Shown here in pieces: positions 1 to 9,401 of a stretch of DNA of 63,351 nucleotides (the stretch's first letter is position 1; each line of letters starts with the position of its first letter). Where the stretch lies: assembly GCA_017454355.1 (NCBI GenBank), contig JAFTDD010000007.1:1-63351 (forward strand), in the 5' to 3' direction. Source of the DNA: Muribaculaceae bacterium. GTDB lineage: Bacteria; Bacteroidota; Bacteroidia; Bacteroidales; Muribaculaceae. The notes under the pieces were generated by a model. That model searched no databases, had not been told where the DNA came from, and saw nothing but the letters and a program-made list of their open reading frames with translations. The position numbers were made by a program, and so were the translations under genes.

Positions 1-7
1 AATTCAT

Positions 8-160
8 AATGCATAATGCATAATTGGCGGGGACGCGGCGGGGGGCAACACGAATGGTTAGACTTTAGACGCGGGGGGGTGAACATGAATGTACATGAAT
101 TTATGAGAATGCATAATGCATAATTGGCGGGGACGCGGCGGGGGGCAACATGAATGGTTA
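8..160. repeat. 53-base direct repeat, two copies 100 bases apart
   Basis: Positions 8-60 and 108-160 are the same 53 bases with one difference (C at 51, T at 151). Each starts with an AT-rich ATGCATAATGCATAATT-type stretch and continues into a G-rich run. No gene is visible between positions 1 and 661; this stretch holds this repeat, the composite palindrome at 169-437 and a tail of further palindromes. Confidence 0.85.
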
Positions 161-168
161 CAGGTTCA

Positions 169-437
169 CAACCTGCTGCGGCAGGTTGCACAAACCCACG
201 CAGTGGGTTTTACAAAAGCCCCAAGTTGGCGCCGCAGGCGCCTACTTGGGGTCAAGCAATCCCGTTATCGCTACCTCGAAGAGGTTGCACCATCGGCCTC
301 TATCGTGGCGACGGACGGTGCAACCTCTTCGAGGTAGCATTTCCTTTCGGGCCGTCACCCCAGGTAGTCGCTTCGCTCCAACCTGGGGTTCTTGTAAAAC
401 CTGCTTCGCAGGTTAGTGCAACCTGCGAAGCAGGTTG
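169..437. repeat. Composite palindromic element, copy A (seven hairpins)
   Basis: Seven consecutive hairpins can be read: 169-188, 192-210, 219-251, a central 22-base-pair perfect stem (270-291 with 317-338), 358-388, 398-414 and 419-437. The three hairpins left of centre are mirrored by the three right of centre, so the whole unit is one large inverted repeat. A second diverged copy lies at 20711-20981. Short reading frames cross it, but they read through the stems and look meaningless as proteins. Mobile DNA, structured RNA or a protein-binding cruciform are all possible. Confidence 0.85.
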
Positions 438-661
438 TGTCAGCCCGATGCCATTCTGTCGCCCCTGACGGGGCTCACATTTGTCGCCGCTTGCGGCCAC
501 GCCAAGGCGAGGCCCTACAGTCTTTGACAATCCTAATGGATTTTACCGGACAGCAATAATTGCAAACTAAATACCATAGTGGCAAAATGACACCAAAGGG
601 GCATCCCGCTCATTGTTGAGGCAGAAGTGGTGGCCGGGAGGCGGCTGCAGACGAGAACCGC

Positions 662-3600
662 TTAGCGGACGATGAACTTGCGGCCGTCGCGGATGTAGAT
701 GCCGGGCGCTGTGGGGTCGGCCACGCGGCGTCCCTGCAGGTCGTAGGTGATGCCGTCGCCTTCGGTCGGTTGACCGGTCTTGACGTCGGTGATGCCGGTC
801 ACAACAGTTGCGTCGCTCGAGATGACTTGGCCGATGAGGTTCTGGAAGTCGTAGTCGAATGATGAACGCGCGCGACGCGGGGCGGCGCTCCACGGCTCTT
901 TGAGTTCGAGAGCGGCGGTGACAGTGTACTTGTTGCCGTTCACAAATGCCGGAGCCGTGCCTGAGTAGTCGGTTGCGAGCGTCAGGCTCTGGCCGCTGTT
1001 GTCGTGCCAGCCGCGCAGGGTGCCGTCGAAGTAGTAGCCGGTGACTTTGACCACAGCCCCCACGGCCGGTATGTCAAAGCCGGCAGCCAAGTCGATTGCC
1101 GCGATGAGGCTCTCGACATCGGTGATGTCGCCGGTGGGCGTGGCGGTGACCGCGTTCAGTGCCGGCGCGGTGGTGCCGTTGTCAAGCGTGGCGATGGTGT
1201 TCACGAGCGCGTTTCCGGCGGTGAGACCGGTGGCGTCCATGTCGAGGCGTGCCCAGGTGCCGGCCTCATCGGTGACGTAGGCGTGCCCGTTGTCGTCGCT
1301 CACGGCGACCACACGCAGAGCGTTGCTCACGTGGTACTCGTTGCCCTCGTCGAGGGTGAGTACGGTAGCGAGCGTGTAGGCGTCAAACGGAGCCTCGTCG
1401 CGCAGGTAGCCGCCCTCGTCGGCATGCGCCACGGCGACATCGGTGTTCGCCTCGTCGTAGGTGGTGCCGTCCTGGCCCACGATGGACTTGCAGTTGTAGA
1501 ACATACTTTCCGAGTCGGTGACATTGCTCATGTCCCAGCCGTCGCCGATGAAGATTGCCTGCAAACCCGTGCAGCCGCTGAACATCGATTTAGTGTCGGT
1601 GACGGTGCCGGTGTCCCAGGTGCTCAGGTCAAGGCTGCCCAATGACAGGCAGTTGGTGAACATGCAGCAGAAATCGCCATAATAGGAGGTGCCCTTGTCC
1701 ACGCTCGAGAAGTCCCAGTTGCTCACGTCAAGGCTCGACAATGACTCGCAACCATAAAACGTGTATTCGAACCCCTTGCACTTGCTGGTGTCCCAGGCGC
1801 TCAGGTCGAGCGACTTCAAACTGCGGCACTCGTCGAACATATAGGACACATAAGTGTTGCTTGACATGTCAAAGTTCTCGACGCCGGTGATTTCCTCAAG
1901 CGCGTAGCACCCACGGAACATGCCGCTGGTGGTGATCACTTTGGAGAAGTCCCAGCCGGTCAGGTCAAGGCTTTGAAGTTTGGAGCACCACTCAAACATG
2001 CTTATCATTCTCGTGGCGCTCGAGGTGTCCCAGCCGCTCACGTCAAGGCTCTCAATCTTTTGGCAGCCATAGAACATATCGCCGAAATTGGTGACATGTG
2101 ACGTGTCAAAGCAGTCGAGACCTATAATTTCGGTCAACTCGAAGCCATTAAAGAACATGTCGCCCATGTCGGTCACCTTGCCGGTGTCGAGGCTGCTCAC
2201 GTCGAGGCTCGTGATCTTCTGCGCGCCGCCAAACATGTGGTGCATATCGGTCACGTCGCTGGTGTCGAGGTTCTCCAGGCCGGTGAGTTCGACCATGTTG
2301 TAGAAATAGAACCAGTAGGCTGTGCTGGTGGGCTTGACACTGGCGAACGACGGCAGGATTTTCACTACGGTCGCATCCATCAACCCGCTCCACGACGGTC
2401 CAGAGTATGAATTTTGCTGCTTGGTGACCGCATCGCCGTACCACACGTTGGAGATGTTGACCGGCTCGGCGGCTCCCTCGGGGGTATACTGGCTGTCGGC
2501 GGTGATGGTCTCGTCGGCCTCGAGCAGGTAGATGGTGGTTGTCGTGGCGTCGTAGATGGCATAAGGTTGCGTGCCCAGAGCGATGTCCGCGCCGCGGCGC
2601 AGGTAGCCGCCCGCGCCGTAGTGGGCGTTGGTCTTGTCAATCACGTTGGTGTCGAGCGTGGTGCCGTCCTCGCCCACGATTGCCGTGCAGCCGGTGAACA
2701 TATTGCCGGACGACGTGACGTTGGCCGTTGTCCACAGGTTGCTCACCGTGACGCTCTGCAGCTGCTTGCAGCCGTTGAACATACCGCCCATGCTCGTGAC
2801 GTTGCTCGTATAGAAATTGCTCAGATCAAGCGAGGTTAGGCCGGAGCAGCCGAGGAACACGCTGATCATCTGCGTGGCGTTGCGGGTGTCGAACCGGCTC
2901 ACGTCGAGCGTGGTCAGTGCCGAGCAGTTGCGGAAAGCACTGTTGAAGTTCGTGACATTGATTGTGTTCCAGCGGCTCACATCGAGCGACGTCAGCCCCG
3001 TGCAGTTGAAGAACATACCGGCAATGTTGGTCACCTTGCCGGTGTCCCAGCGCGACACATCGATGGTAGTGAGCAGTTTGCAGCCATAGAAAGTGTCCTC
3101 CATCGAGGTGACCTTGGCCGTGTTCCATGAGTTCACGTCGAGGGTCGTGATGTTGTAGCAGTTGTAGAACATATACCCCATGCCGGTGACGTTGGCTGTG
3201 TTCCAGCCGCTCAGGTCGAGGGCTCCCAGCGCGCGGCAGTCATAGAACATATAGCCGAAACTGCTACAGTTGGCGGTATTCCATCCTGCGATGGCGCTCT
3301 CGATGCCCGCCAGTTGCCGGCAGTTATAGAACATATAACTCATCGACTCGACATTGCGCGTGTCGAAGTTCTCCAGACCCGTAATCTCCGAGAGGTAGGT
3401 GCAGTTGTAGAACATGCCATCCATGCGCGTGGCGTTGCTTGTGTCGAAGTGGCTCACATCGATGGTCCGCAGGTTGGTGCAGTTGTAGCACATATTGTTG
3501 AAGAAGTCGGCCTTGCTCGTGTCGAGGTTCTCCGCTCCGATAATGGTGTTGAGCCTTGTGAAGTTGTGGTACCAGCCGTAGAGGTTGGTGGGCTGGACCT

Positions 3601-5677
3601 CGGCGAACGACGGCTCATAGACCACGGTGTAGCACGTGGTGCGCGCCTGTGACCCCCATGCCGGCGTGGTCATGCCGCTACGTCTTCCGGTCACCTGCTC
3701 GCCTTTCCACACACCGCGCACGTAGTAGCTGCCTGTGGGCTCGTCCTCCGGCGTGAAGTAACTTCCCACGGTGATGTCCTCGCTGCGGTTGGTGAAGTAG
3801 AGGCGGGTGCTTGATGAGCCGTTGTACTCCACCAGCACCACCATCGGGGTGAGTTGCTGCTCCCGGGCGGTCCATCCCTCGGGGATGCCGCTGGGGCTGT
3901 CGGTTGGCCAGCCGGTCATGCCGCGCTTGGTGATGAAGGTGCCCGTGGGGGCGACGTCCTCAAGCCAGTTGAGGGTGCAGCCCTCGGCGCTGATGTCCGT
4001 GGCGAGGCACTCGACGCGGTTCAGGCTCGAGCAGCCGCTGAACATCATCGAGTAGCAATAGTCGGCGAGCGTGGCAGCGCGCAACTTGGGAGCGGTCTCG
4101 AGGCTGGTGCAGCCCATGAACATCTCGCTGTAGCAGCCGCTCACGAGCGTGACGGCGGGCAGCGCGGGCGCTTCGGTGAGGCTGGTGCAGCCCATGAAGA
4201 TGCCGTCGTAGCACATGTTGCCAAGCGTGGTGGCGGGCAACGCCGGAGCGTTGACCAGACTGGTGCAGCCGTTGAACATAAACGTGTAGGCGCCCTCGGC
4301 ATTGCTCAGGTCGGTGGCGGGCAGCGCGGGAGCGGTCTCGAGGCTGGTGCAGCCGGCAAACATGTCGTCGTAGCAGTATTCACCCAGCGTCATTGCCGGC
4401 AGCGCCGGCGCGCGGGTGATGCCCTCGCAGCCGTTGAACATGAAGGCGTAGCCGTAGGCGGGCACGCTCGTGGAGGGCAGCACGATGTCCTCCGTCGGGT
4501 GGTTGCGGATGGTGGTGTTCGGCGACCAGTCGGGTGTGCAGAACACACCGGCGAGGCCATACTCGGCGGTGAACGCCGACTTGTCGGCGAAGACCTCGCC
4601 GCTGATGAGGCTCATCATGTTGCCGTAGGCCATCACGTTGTTGCTGGCGAGGATGTGAACACCGGTGCCGTACTCGTCGTTGATCGAGCCCGCCGAGCCG
4701 CGCAGGCGCACCTTGTCGCCCTGGTTGAGCGCAATCTCGATGGGGTCGGCGCTGCTGGCGGTCCATGTGGTGCCGTCAAGGCTGTACTCCATCGTCAGGC
4801 CGTTGGGGTTGACGATCGAAACCGTGCCGGCGGCCTCGGCCTCGAGCGTCAGCGGCTTCTCCCCGGGGCTGAGCGTGGGCTCGGGGATGGGAGAGCCGTC
4901 GGCGACGACAGTCCAGCCGCTGGGGCACGAGCCGCTGTTGCTCATGGTCTTCCACTGGTTGCCGCTCATGTCGGGAGCGGCGATGAGCGTGCCGGTGCTG
5001 CTCACGCCCAACAGCCAGCAGTAGGTGGCGTAGTTCGACGAGGTGTTGTAGACGGCGAGGCAGCGCACTTGGCGCAGGCTCGAGCAGTTGGTGAACATGT
5101 AATAGTAGCAGTAACCTGTGAGCGACTGGGCTGGCAGACTGGGCGCGCGGCGCATCTCGGTGCAGGCGCTGAACATGCGCGCGTAGCAGTATTGCGTCAG
5201 CGTGGTCGCCGGCAGCAGCAACTCCTTGCTCGGGTGGCTGCGCAGGCGGTCATAGCACTCACCGAAGAGGTAGGGGAAGGTGTAACTCTGGCTGAGCGCG
5301 GTGAGCGACGCGAAACCGGTGGAACTGATCAGGCTCATGACGTTGCCGTAGGCATAGAAGTTGCCCGTCGACTTGATGGAGGTGTGGCCCGACGACGACT
5401 GCCATGAACCGGCGTCGGCGTAGGCGGCGTTATCGCCGCGCAGGCTCACCTTGTCGCCCGCCGTGACAGGGATGGTGATGGGGTTCGCGGCACTCGCGGT
5501 CCATGTGGCACCCTCGTCCACGCTGTACTCGATGGTGAGTGCCAGCGGATTGCTGATGTTGATGGTGGTGTTGTCGATTGCCTCAAGCGTCAGCGGTGTC
5601 GCCGTCATGTCGTCGGCTCGCGTCGCTATTGCTCCGGCAAGCAGAACTGCCATCATTAGTAATAGTTTTTTCATCAT
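662..5677 (-). CDS. Giant BspA/DUF285-type secreted surface protein
   Basis: A 1671-residue exported protein with a clear signal peptide (MMKKLLLMMAVLLAGAIATRA). Residues about 155-550 carry short LRR-like repeats of the form YxxMFxGCTSLxxAPALPA; residues about 710-1000 and 1135-1390 carry DUF285/BspA repeats of the form LDVSxWDTSxVTxMxxMFxxC. Two similar linker modules precede the DUF285 blocks. The C-terminus (YDLQGRRV...GIYIRDGRK) resembles the conserved tail of many secreted Bacteroidales proteins, possibly a sorting signal. BspA-type proteins bind host or microbial surfaces; that role here is inferred. It stands alone, downstream of the LytTR operon, with a weak promoter match at 5723-5730. 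Confidence 0.9.
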   Translation of the reverse strand: MMKKLLLMMAVLLAGAIATRADDMTATPLTLEAIDNTTINISNPLALTIEYSVDEGATWTASAANPITIPVTAGDKVSLRGDNAAYADAGSWQSSSGHTSIKSTGNFYAYGNVMSLISSTGFASLTALSQSYTFPYLFGECYDRLRSHPSKELLLPATTLTQYCYARMFSACTEMRRAPSLPAQSLTGYCYYYMFTNCSSLRQVRCLAVYNTSSNYATYCWLLGVSSTGTLIAAPDMSGNQWKTMSNSGSCPSGWTVVADGSPIPEPTLSPGEKPLTLEAEAAGTVSIVNPNGLTMEYSLDGTTWTASSADPIEIALNQGDKVRLRGSAGSINDEYGTGVHILASNNVMAYGNMMSLISGEVFADKSAFTAEYGLAGVFCTPDWSPNTTIRNHPTEDIVLPSTSVPAYGYAFMFNGCEGITRAPALPAMTLGEYCYDDMFAGCTSLETAPALPATDLSNAEGAYTFMFNGCTSLVNAPALPATTLGNMCYDGIFMGCTSLTEAPALPAVTLVSGCYSEMFMGCTSLETAPKLRAATLADYCYSMMFSGCSSLNRVECLATDISAEGCTLNWLEDVAPTGTFITKRGMTGWPTDSPSGIPEGWTAREQQLTPMVVLVEYNGSSSTRLYFTNRSEDITVGSYFTPEDEPTGSYYVRGVWKGEQVTGRRSGMTTPAWGSQARTTCYTVVYEPSFAEVQPTNLYGWYHNFTRLNTIIGAENLDTSKADFFNNMCYNCTNLRTIDVSHFDTSNATRMDGMFYNCTYLSEITGLENFDTRNVESMSYMFYNCRQLAGIESAIAGWNTANCSSFGYMFYDCRALGALDLSGWNTANVTGMGYMFYNCYNITTLDVNSWNTAKVTSMEDTFYGCKLLTTIDVSRWDTGKVTNIAGMFFNCTGLTSLDVSRWNTINVTNFNSAFRNCSALTTLDVSRFDTRNATQMISVFLGCSGLTSLDLSNFYTSNVTSMGGMFNGCKQLQSVTVSNLWTTANVTSSGNMFTGCTAIVGEDGTTLDTNVIDKTNAHYGAGGYLRRGADIALGTQPYAIYDATTTTIYLLEADETITADSQYTPEGAAEPVNISNVWYGDAVTKQQNSYSGPSWSGLMDATVVKILPSFASVKPTSTAYWFYFYNMVELTGLENLDTSDVTDMHHMFGGAQKITSLDVSSLDTGKVTDMGDMFFNGFELTEIIGLDCFDTSHVTNFGDMFYGCQKIESLDVSGWDTSSATRMISMFEWCSKLQSLDLTGWDFSKVITTSGMFRGCYALEEITGVENFDMSSNTYVSYMFDECRSLKSLDLSAWDTSKCKGFEYTFYGCESLSSLDVSNWDFSSVDKGTSYYGDFCCMFTNCLSLGSLDLSTWDTGTVTDTKSMFSGCTGLQAIFIGDGWDMSNVTDSESMFYNCKSIVGQDGTTYDEANTDVAVAHADEGGYLRDEAPFDAYTLATVLTLDEGNEYHVSNALRVVAVSDDNGHAYVTDEAGTWARLDMDATGLTAGNALVNTIATLDNGTTAPALNAVTATPTGDITDVESLIAAIDLAAGFDIPAVGAVVKVTGYYFDGTLRGWHDNSGQSLTLATDYSGTAPAFVNGNKYTVTAALELKEPWSAAPRRARSSFDYDFQNLIGQVISSDATVVTGITDVKTGQPTEGDGITYDLQGRRVADPTAPGIYIRDGRKFIVR

Positions 5678-5722
5678 AGCGGAGTTTCGTTATTCGTTAT
5701 TCGTTTTTAGTTATTTGTGCTG

Positions 5723-5730
5723 CGAATTTA
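5723..5730 (-). promoter_or_regulatory. Weak -7 element for the DUF285 gene
   Basis: On the minus strand the bases read TAAATTCG, one change from the Bacteroidetes -7 consensus TAnnTTTG, about 46 bases upstream of the start at 5677. No good -33 TTG was seen. Confidence 0.35.
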
Positions 5731-5735
5731 GCGAG

Positions 5736-5772
5736 AAAAAGCGGCACCGGCAATAGAGCCGGTGCCGCTTTT
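5736..5772 (-). terminator. Intrinsic terminator downstream of the LytTR regulator
   Basis: An 11-base-pair GC-rich stem (5741-5751 with 5758-5768) with a six-base loop is followed by five Ts on the minus strand. It lies about 180 bases beyond the regulator stop and before the DUF285 promoter region. Confidence 0.75.
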
Positions 5773-5844
5773 GACGAAGTGGCCCTCGCGGGTGACGATA
5801 CTGCCGTTACTCTTGATGAAGTCGCAACATGCGTTTCTCGCAGG

Positions 5845-5875
5845 GGCCGGCGCGTGGGCGCGCGGCATGGCCAAC
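5845..5875. repeat. GGCCGGCGCG-type palindromic repeat, copy 1
   Basis: This GC-rich palindromic unit, GGCCGGCGCG-TGG-GCGCGCGGCATGGCCAAC, recurs at 42674-42712 and 42918-42956 with few changes. No coding role is apparent. Confidence 0.75.
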
Positions 5876-5885
5876 CGCTGACGCC

Positions 5886-5957
5886 TCCATGCTACGTGCT
5901 CCATGCTCCATGCTCCATGCTCCATGCTCCATGCTACGTGCTCCATGCTACGTGCTA
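5886..5957 (-). repeat. 7-base-phased tandem repeat starting at the UAG stop of the LytTR gene
   Basis: Read on the minus strand the array is built from TAGCACG, TAGCATG and GAGCATG units. Its first three bases (5955-5957) are the stop codon of the regulator gene. Similar arrays begin at the stop codons of nadE and the DegP gene. Confidence 0.8.
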
Positions 5958-6677
5958 AAGGTGGAGGAGGGCTTCGACGGCGGTTTTTGAGAGGTCGATG
6001 GTGAGCAGCGTGCCGGCCGGGGCGCGCAGCGTACATTGCTGGCGCTTGGCGTTGATGCGGTAGATGAGAGTGGCGTTGACGATGGTGCTGCGGTCGGCGC
6101 GCACGAAAGCCGCCGGGTCAAGTCGTCGCTCAAGGGCGGCGAGGCTCTCGAGGACCGCCTCCTCGCCGTTGAATGTGATAAATCGTGAGTAGTTGCCGTC
6201 GGCGCGGATGGCTGCGATGTCGTCGGGTTCGAGAAAAAGGCGCCCGCTGACGGTGCGCAGCGACAGTTTGCCCGGCATCGGCTCTGCCTCGACGAGACCG
6301 GCGCGCTCAACGGCCTTGGCGATGGCCACCGCCAGGTCGTTGCGGTTGATGGGTTTCATCAGGTAGTCGACAGCGTTCACTTTGATGGCTCCCATCAGGT
6401 AGCGTCGGTCAGCATAGGCGGTAGTGAAGATGATGAGTGGCAGAGGGATGTCGCCGGCTTTGAGTTCGTCAAGCATGGCGATGGTGTCGCGGCCTCGCAG
6501 TTGGATGTCGAGCAAGACCAGGTCCGGCCGGAGGCGGGCGATGGTCTGCAGCGCGTCGTCGTAGTTGTCGACGGCGGCGATGACCTCAACGCTGTCGCTG
6601 AGTTCCTCGAGTTTCTTGAGCAGGGCGAGCCGCGGCAGGCGCTCGTCCTCGACAACGATTGTTGAGAGTCGTTTCAT
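5955..6677 (-). CDS. LytTR-family response regulator
   Basis: A 240-residue regulator. Residues 1-120 form a receiver domain with the acidic pair E10-D11, phosphoacceptor D57 (LVLLDIQL), T85/T86 and K108 (LMKPI). Residues about 140-240 form a LytTR DNA-binding domain (FLEPDDIAAIRADGNYSRF, VRADRSTIVNATLIYRI). It follows the sensor kinase gene by 75 bases that contain a CAAAACGGC palindrome, so the two are probably one operon. The kinase upstream is broken by an amber codon, so the input to this regulator may be altered. The stop codon is the first triplet of a tandem repeat. Confidence 0.93.
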   Translation of the reverse strand: MKRLSTIVVEDERLPRLALLKKLEELSDSVEVIAAVDNYDDALQTIARLRPDLVLLDIQLRGRDTIAMLDELKAGDIPLPLIIFTTAYADRRYLMGAIKVNAVDYLMKPINRNDLAVAIAKAVERAGLVEAEPMPGKLSLRTVSGRLFLEPDDIAAIRADGNYSRFITFNGEEAVLESLAALERRLDPAAFVRADRSTIVNATLIYRINAKRQQCTLRAPAGTLLTIDLSKTAVEALLHL

Positions 6678-6699
6678 TTTCGTTAGTTATTATAATTAT

Positions 6700-6743
6700 C
6701 AAAACGGCTCGGCCGTTTTGCACACCACTTGGCCGTTTTGCAC
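6700..6743. repeat. CAAAACGGC/GGCCGTTTTG palindrome between kinase and regulator
   Basis: A perfect palindromic arm pair (6700-6723) followed by a second half copy (6731-6743). The same unit is found at 31419-31444 and 32379-32403, each time in a short gap within a probable operon. Confidence 0.8.
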
Positions 6744-6752
6744 ACAACTCTT

Positions 6753-8243
6753 TCAGGTGTTTTGACGGTGGAATGAAAAATTCATGGGGACGGAGATTTC
6801 AAAGCGGGTGCCGGCCGGGTGGCCGGCGTTGTCGGTGAGGTCGGTGACGGTTTCGACGATGTGACTGCTATTGGCTTGGTTGTAAAGCGCAATCTGTTCA
6901 TGCAGGATGCGCAGCCCCTGTCCGGTGCTTCCTCCTTGTGAGGCACATCCGGCGGCCGCGGCTCGACCGACGCCGTTATCGGTGACGCTGACGATGACGC
7001 GGCTGTCGCGCTGCGACACGGCCACGTCCACACGTCCGCCCTCGGCCTTGTTGCCGATGCCGTGCTTGACGGCGTTCTGACAGTAGGTGTACACCACCAT
7101 CGTGGGCAATAGTGCCTGACGGTCAACACCCTCGTCGATGGTGAGGCTGAATTGGAGTCTGTCGTCAAAGCGCAGTTGTTCCAGTTCGAGGTAGTGCCGC
7201 GCATAGTCGAGTTCGTCGTCCACGCTGCGTGCCGGGCGGTCAATGTCAATGAGCGTGCGGTTGGCAAACTCGTTATAGACCTGCAGATAGTGCATCGCGT
7301 TCTCGTTGTCGTTGTTCATCAGGAAGTACTCGATGCCGGCGAGCACGTTGCTGTGGAAGTGGGGGATTGCCTTGAGACGGATGGAGTTGATCTGCAGTTC
7401 CTTGAGTTTGGTCTCGCGTTGCAGGTGCTCCAACTGTCTTTGGGCGCGTCGCCGCTCAATAAGTCGTGTGATGGCGGCACCACCTGCCACTAAGGCCAGC
7501 ACCGCGAGCGCGATGGCCCACCACCGCTTCCACCATGGTCGTGGCTCGCTGATGATGACATCGGCAGGGTTGAGTGCGAGCAGTCGCTCCGGGTTGAAGG
7601 AGGTCATTTCCTCCAATCCTGCCAGCCAAACGGTTCCATCAGGTTGCTCGGCCATCGGCGCGTTTTGCGGCTCAATCATCGTGAATCCGTTTGTGAGATC
7701 AAAGCGCGCGATGCGGCCTGTGGGCTCGCCGTCGCCGTTTAACCGCGCCACAAATAACGCGTTGAGCGTTGCCACAACAAGGAAACCGCGTGGCGACACG
7801 TGCAGTGAGCGCACCTCATGCCCGCTGAGCAAGGGTTGCATTGCGCTCAAGTGCCGGATTTTCCCGCCATTGATAGCAAACACGCTGTCAACCGTCGCAT
7901 AGTAGATGCGGCCTTTATCGTCGCGGCTCATGGCGGTGATGATGGCGTGGTCGCCTGCGATAACCTGTGTTGTCGTGCCGGCGTTCACGCTGTAAAGCCC
8001 CTTGCTGCCCCCCACCCAAATACAGCCGGTGGCATCGGTTGCGGCACACCACGGCTGATATACGTCGGTGGCAAGAGTGTCGATGGCGCCGCTTGCCGGG
8101 TCATACAGCAACAGGCGCCGGCGGCTGCCGATAATCAGGCGGTCATCGGCTGCGGCCGTGACAAAGCGCAGTCGTTCATCGGCCGTCCACACCACGCGCG
8201 CGCCGCTGTCGTCTATCGCGGTCAGGACATTGCCGCCCGCCAT
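6753..8243 (-). CDS. LytS-type sensor histidine kinase, C-terminal part of a split gene
   Basis: A 496-residue protein: propeller blades (IWVGGSKGLYSV), one membrane helix around residues 238-260 after WWKRWW, then a His_kinase/HATPase_c module. The phosphoacceptor region reads IPHFHSNVLAGIEYF, a variant of PHFLFN, near residue 295; the N box is YCQNAVKHG and the G box VTDNGVGR. The ATG directly follows the TAG that ends the upstream frame (TAGATG), in the same frame, so this is the second half of one 883-residue sensor. Re-initiation could give a kinase lacking a signal peptide and half its sensor. The usual Y_Y_Y domain before the membrane helix is not seen. Confidence 0.85.
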   Translation of the reverse strand: MAGGNVLTAIDDSGARVVWTADERLRFVTAAADDRLIIGSRRRLLLYDPASGAIDTLATDVYQPWCAATDATGCIWVGGSKGLYSVNAGTTTQVIAGDHAIITAMSRDDKGRIYYATVDSVFAINGGKIRHLSAMQPLLSGHEVRSLHVSPRGFLVVATLNALFVARLNGDGEPTGRIARFDLTNGFTMIEPQNAPMAEQPDGTVWLAGLEEMTSFNPERLLALNPADVIISEPRPWWKRWWAIALAVLALVAGGAAITRLIERRRAQRQLEHLQRETKLKELQINSIRLKAIPHFHSNVLAGIEYFLMNNDNENAMHYLQVYNEFANRTLIDIDRPARSVDDELDYARHYLELEQLRFDDRLQFSLTIDEGVDRQALLPTMVVYTYCQNAVKHGIGNKAEGGRVDVAVSQRDSRVIVSVTDNGVGRAAAAGCASQGGSTGQGLRILHEQIALYNQANSSHIVETVTDLTDNAGHPAGTRFEISVPMNFSFHRQNT

Positions 8244-9377
8244 CTACACGGTGTTGTTCACCCTCGCGCTGCCCGGCGAGAAGTAGTCGCCGGTTTTTAT
8301 AACATTGTCTTTCCCGGTGATGATGTCGCCGTTCAGAGTGCCCACCATAATCTGCCCATGAGCGTCAACGCCCAGCGCGCGGGCCAAATCCTCATCCACT
8401 ATCCTGTGGTTGACAAACTCGGTGTCGTAGAAGAGGTAGAGGCCTTGATAGGTGGCCGCCCACAGGCGGTCCCAGCGGTCGATCATAATGGCGCGAATGA
8501 GGTTGTAGCCGGTCGTGAGAGGTTTCACCTCACGGCCGTCATAGCGGTAGATGGTGTGTGCGTCGGCAATGAAGATGGTGCCGTCGCTTCGTTGCCGTGC
8601 CATCAAGCCGTAGTCCGGCGCGGCGAAGTCATAGGCCGTGAGTGGCGACAAACTGGTGCCACTCACGCGGTAGATGCCGTCACCGGCGAAGGCGAGCAGT
8701 TTGCCCTGCAACCGTTGTAGGCAATAGATATTATTCTTGTCACTGATTACCCGTGGGTTTCCATTCTTGGCAACGTACAACCCTTGGCTTGTGGGAATAT
8801 ATATCGTCTTGTCGCTGTCAACAAACAGTTTGCGGTCAGGCTCCATCAAGTCAAGCACGTCCGACGCGCCCCACGGGTACGGTTCTTCTGTTTCACGACT
8901 TGTCGCTGGGACAGAAGAACCGTTCCCATATTTCACCAGCCGCCTGTTTCTCTCATCTCGGTCTTCGAGCAGAATGAGGCTATCCGGCAGGTCTACACTG
9001 TTGAAATTGTTATAGAGCCACGAGCGGTCGGGAGCGTACTGCGTGGGCGTGGCCTGCTCGCCGTCCACCGTCCACATCCTCACAAATCCCAAGGCCGTCA
9101 CCTCCTGGCCGCGCGGCCCACGTTTGAAGCCCACGATGTTCTCGCGCTTGCCGCGCAGGTAGGGTCTTAGCGATACGCCATCGTAACGTGCGAAGCCCGA
9201 CAGTGTTCCCACCCAGATGTAGCCACGGTCGTCCTGCCACAACGCTTCTGTCTGCATCTGCGGCAGTCCGTCGGCGGTGGTAAACCGGCGGCAACTCACC
9301 TCGTCGATGACTGCATCCGCAGCCGCCGCAGTTAGTGTCGACGCTATCAGTATCGTTATGAATAATATCGGTCTCAT
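8244..9377 (-). CDS. Two-component sensor propeller, N-terminal part of a split gene
   Basis: About 377 residues: signal peptide (MRPILFITILIASTLTAAAA) and Reg_prop/propeller blades such as GYIWVGTLSGFARYDG. It ends at TAG (8244-8246) with the next codon ATG, in frame with the kinase half. The context NNTV-stop-MAGGNVL matches a blade motif in which the stop would be Trp (TGG to TAG, one base). I chose the start at 9377 because a good -7 element lies at 9402-9409, so the more upstream ATG at 9404 would not be transcribed. A 53-base palindromic repeat (8875-8927) sits inside the reading frame and encodes about 18 residues. Confidence 0.85.
   Translation of the reverse strand: MRPILFITILIASTLTAAAADAVIDEVSCRRFTTADGLPQMQTEALWQDDRGYIWVGTLSGFARYDGVSLRPYLRGKRENIVGFKRGPRGQEVTALGFVRMWTVDGEQATPTQYAPDRSWLYNNFNSVDLPDSLILLEDRDERNRRLVKYGNGSSVPATSRETEEPYPWGASDVLDLMEPDRKLFVDSDKTIYIPTSQGLYVAKNGNPRVISDKNNIYCLQRLQGKLLAFAGDGIYRVSGTSLSPLTAYDFAAPDYGLMARQRSDGTIFIADAHTIYRYDGREVKPLTTGYNLIRAIMIDRWDRLWAATYQGLYLFYDTEFVNHRIVDEDLARALGVDAHGQIMVGTLNGDIITGKDNVIKTGDYFSPGSARVNNTV
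8875..8927. repeat. 53-base palindrome (GGGGACGGTTCTTCTGT family) inside a coding region
   Basis: The arms are 17 bases with one mismatch around a loop containing CACGACTTGTCG. Other copies are intergenic at 29784-29836 and 30395-30447. Here it is read as part of the sensor propeller (NGSSVPATSRETEEPYP), probably in an inter-blade loop. Confidence 0.9.
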
Positions 9378-9401
9378 CAGCAAGCAAATCATTTCTTTAT
9401 G

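Noticed and set aside
150-530. Several 70-105 codon frames across the composite palindrome
   Set aside because: They read through hairpin stems in several frames and both strands; similar frames occur in the second copy only because the DNA is repeated.
3854-5407. 517-codon open frame on the plus strand inside the DUF285 gene
   Set aside because: It is antisense to a well-supported protein; its repetitive Gly/Ala/Val-rich product mirrors the GC-rich repeats and has no signal or motif.
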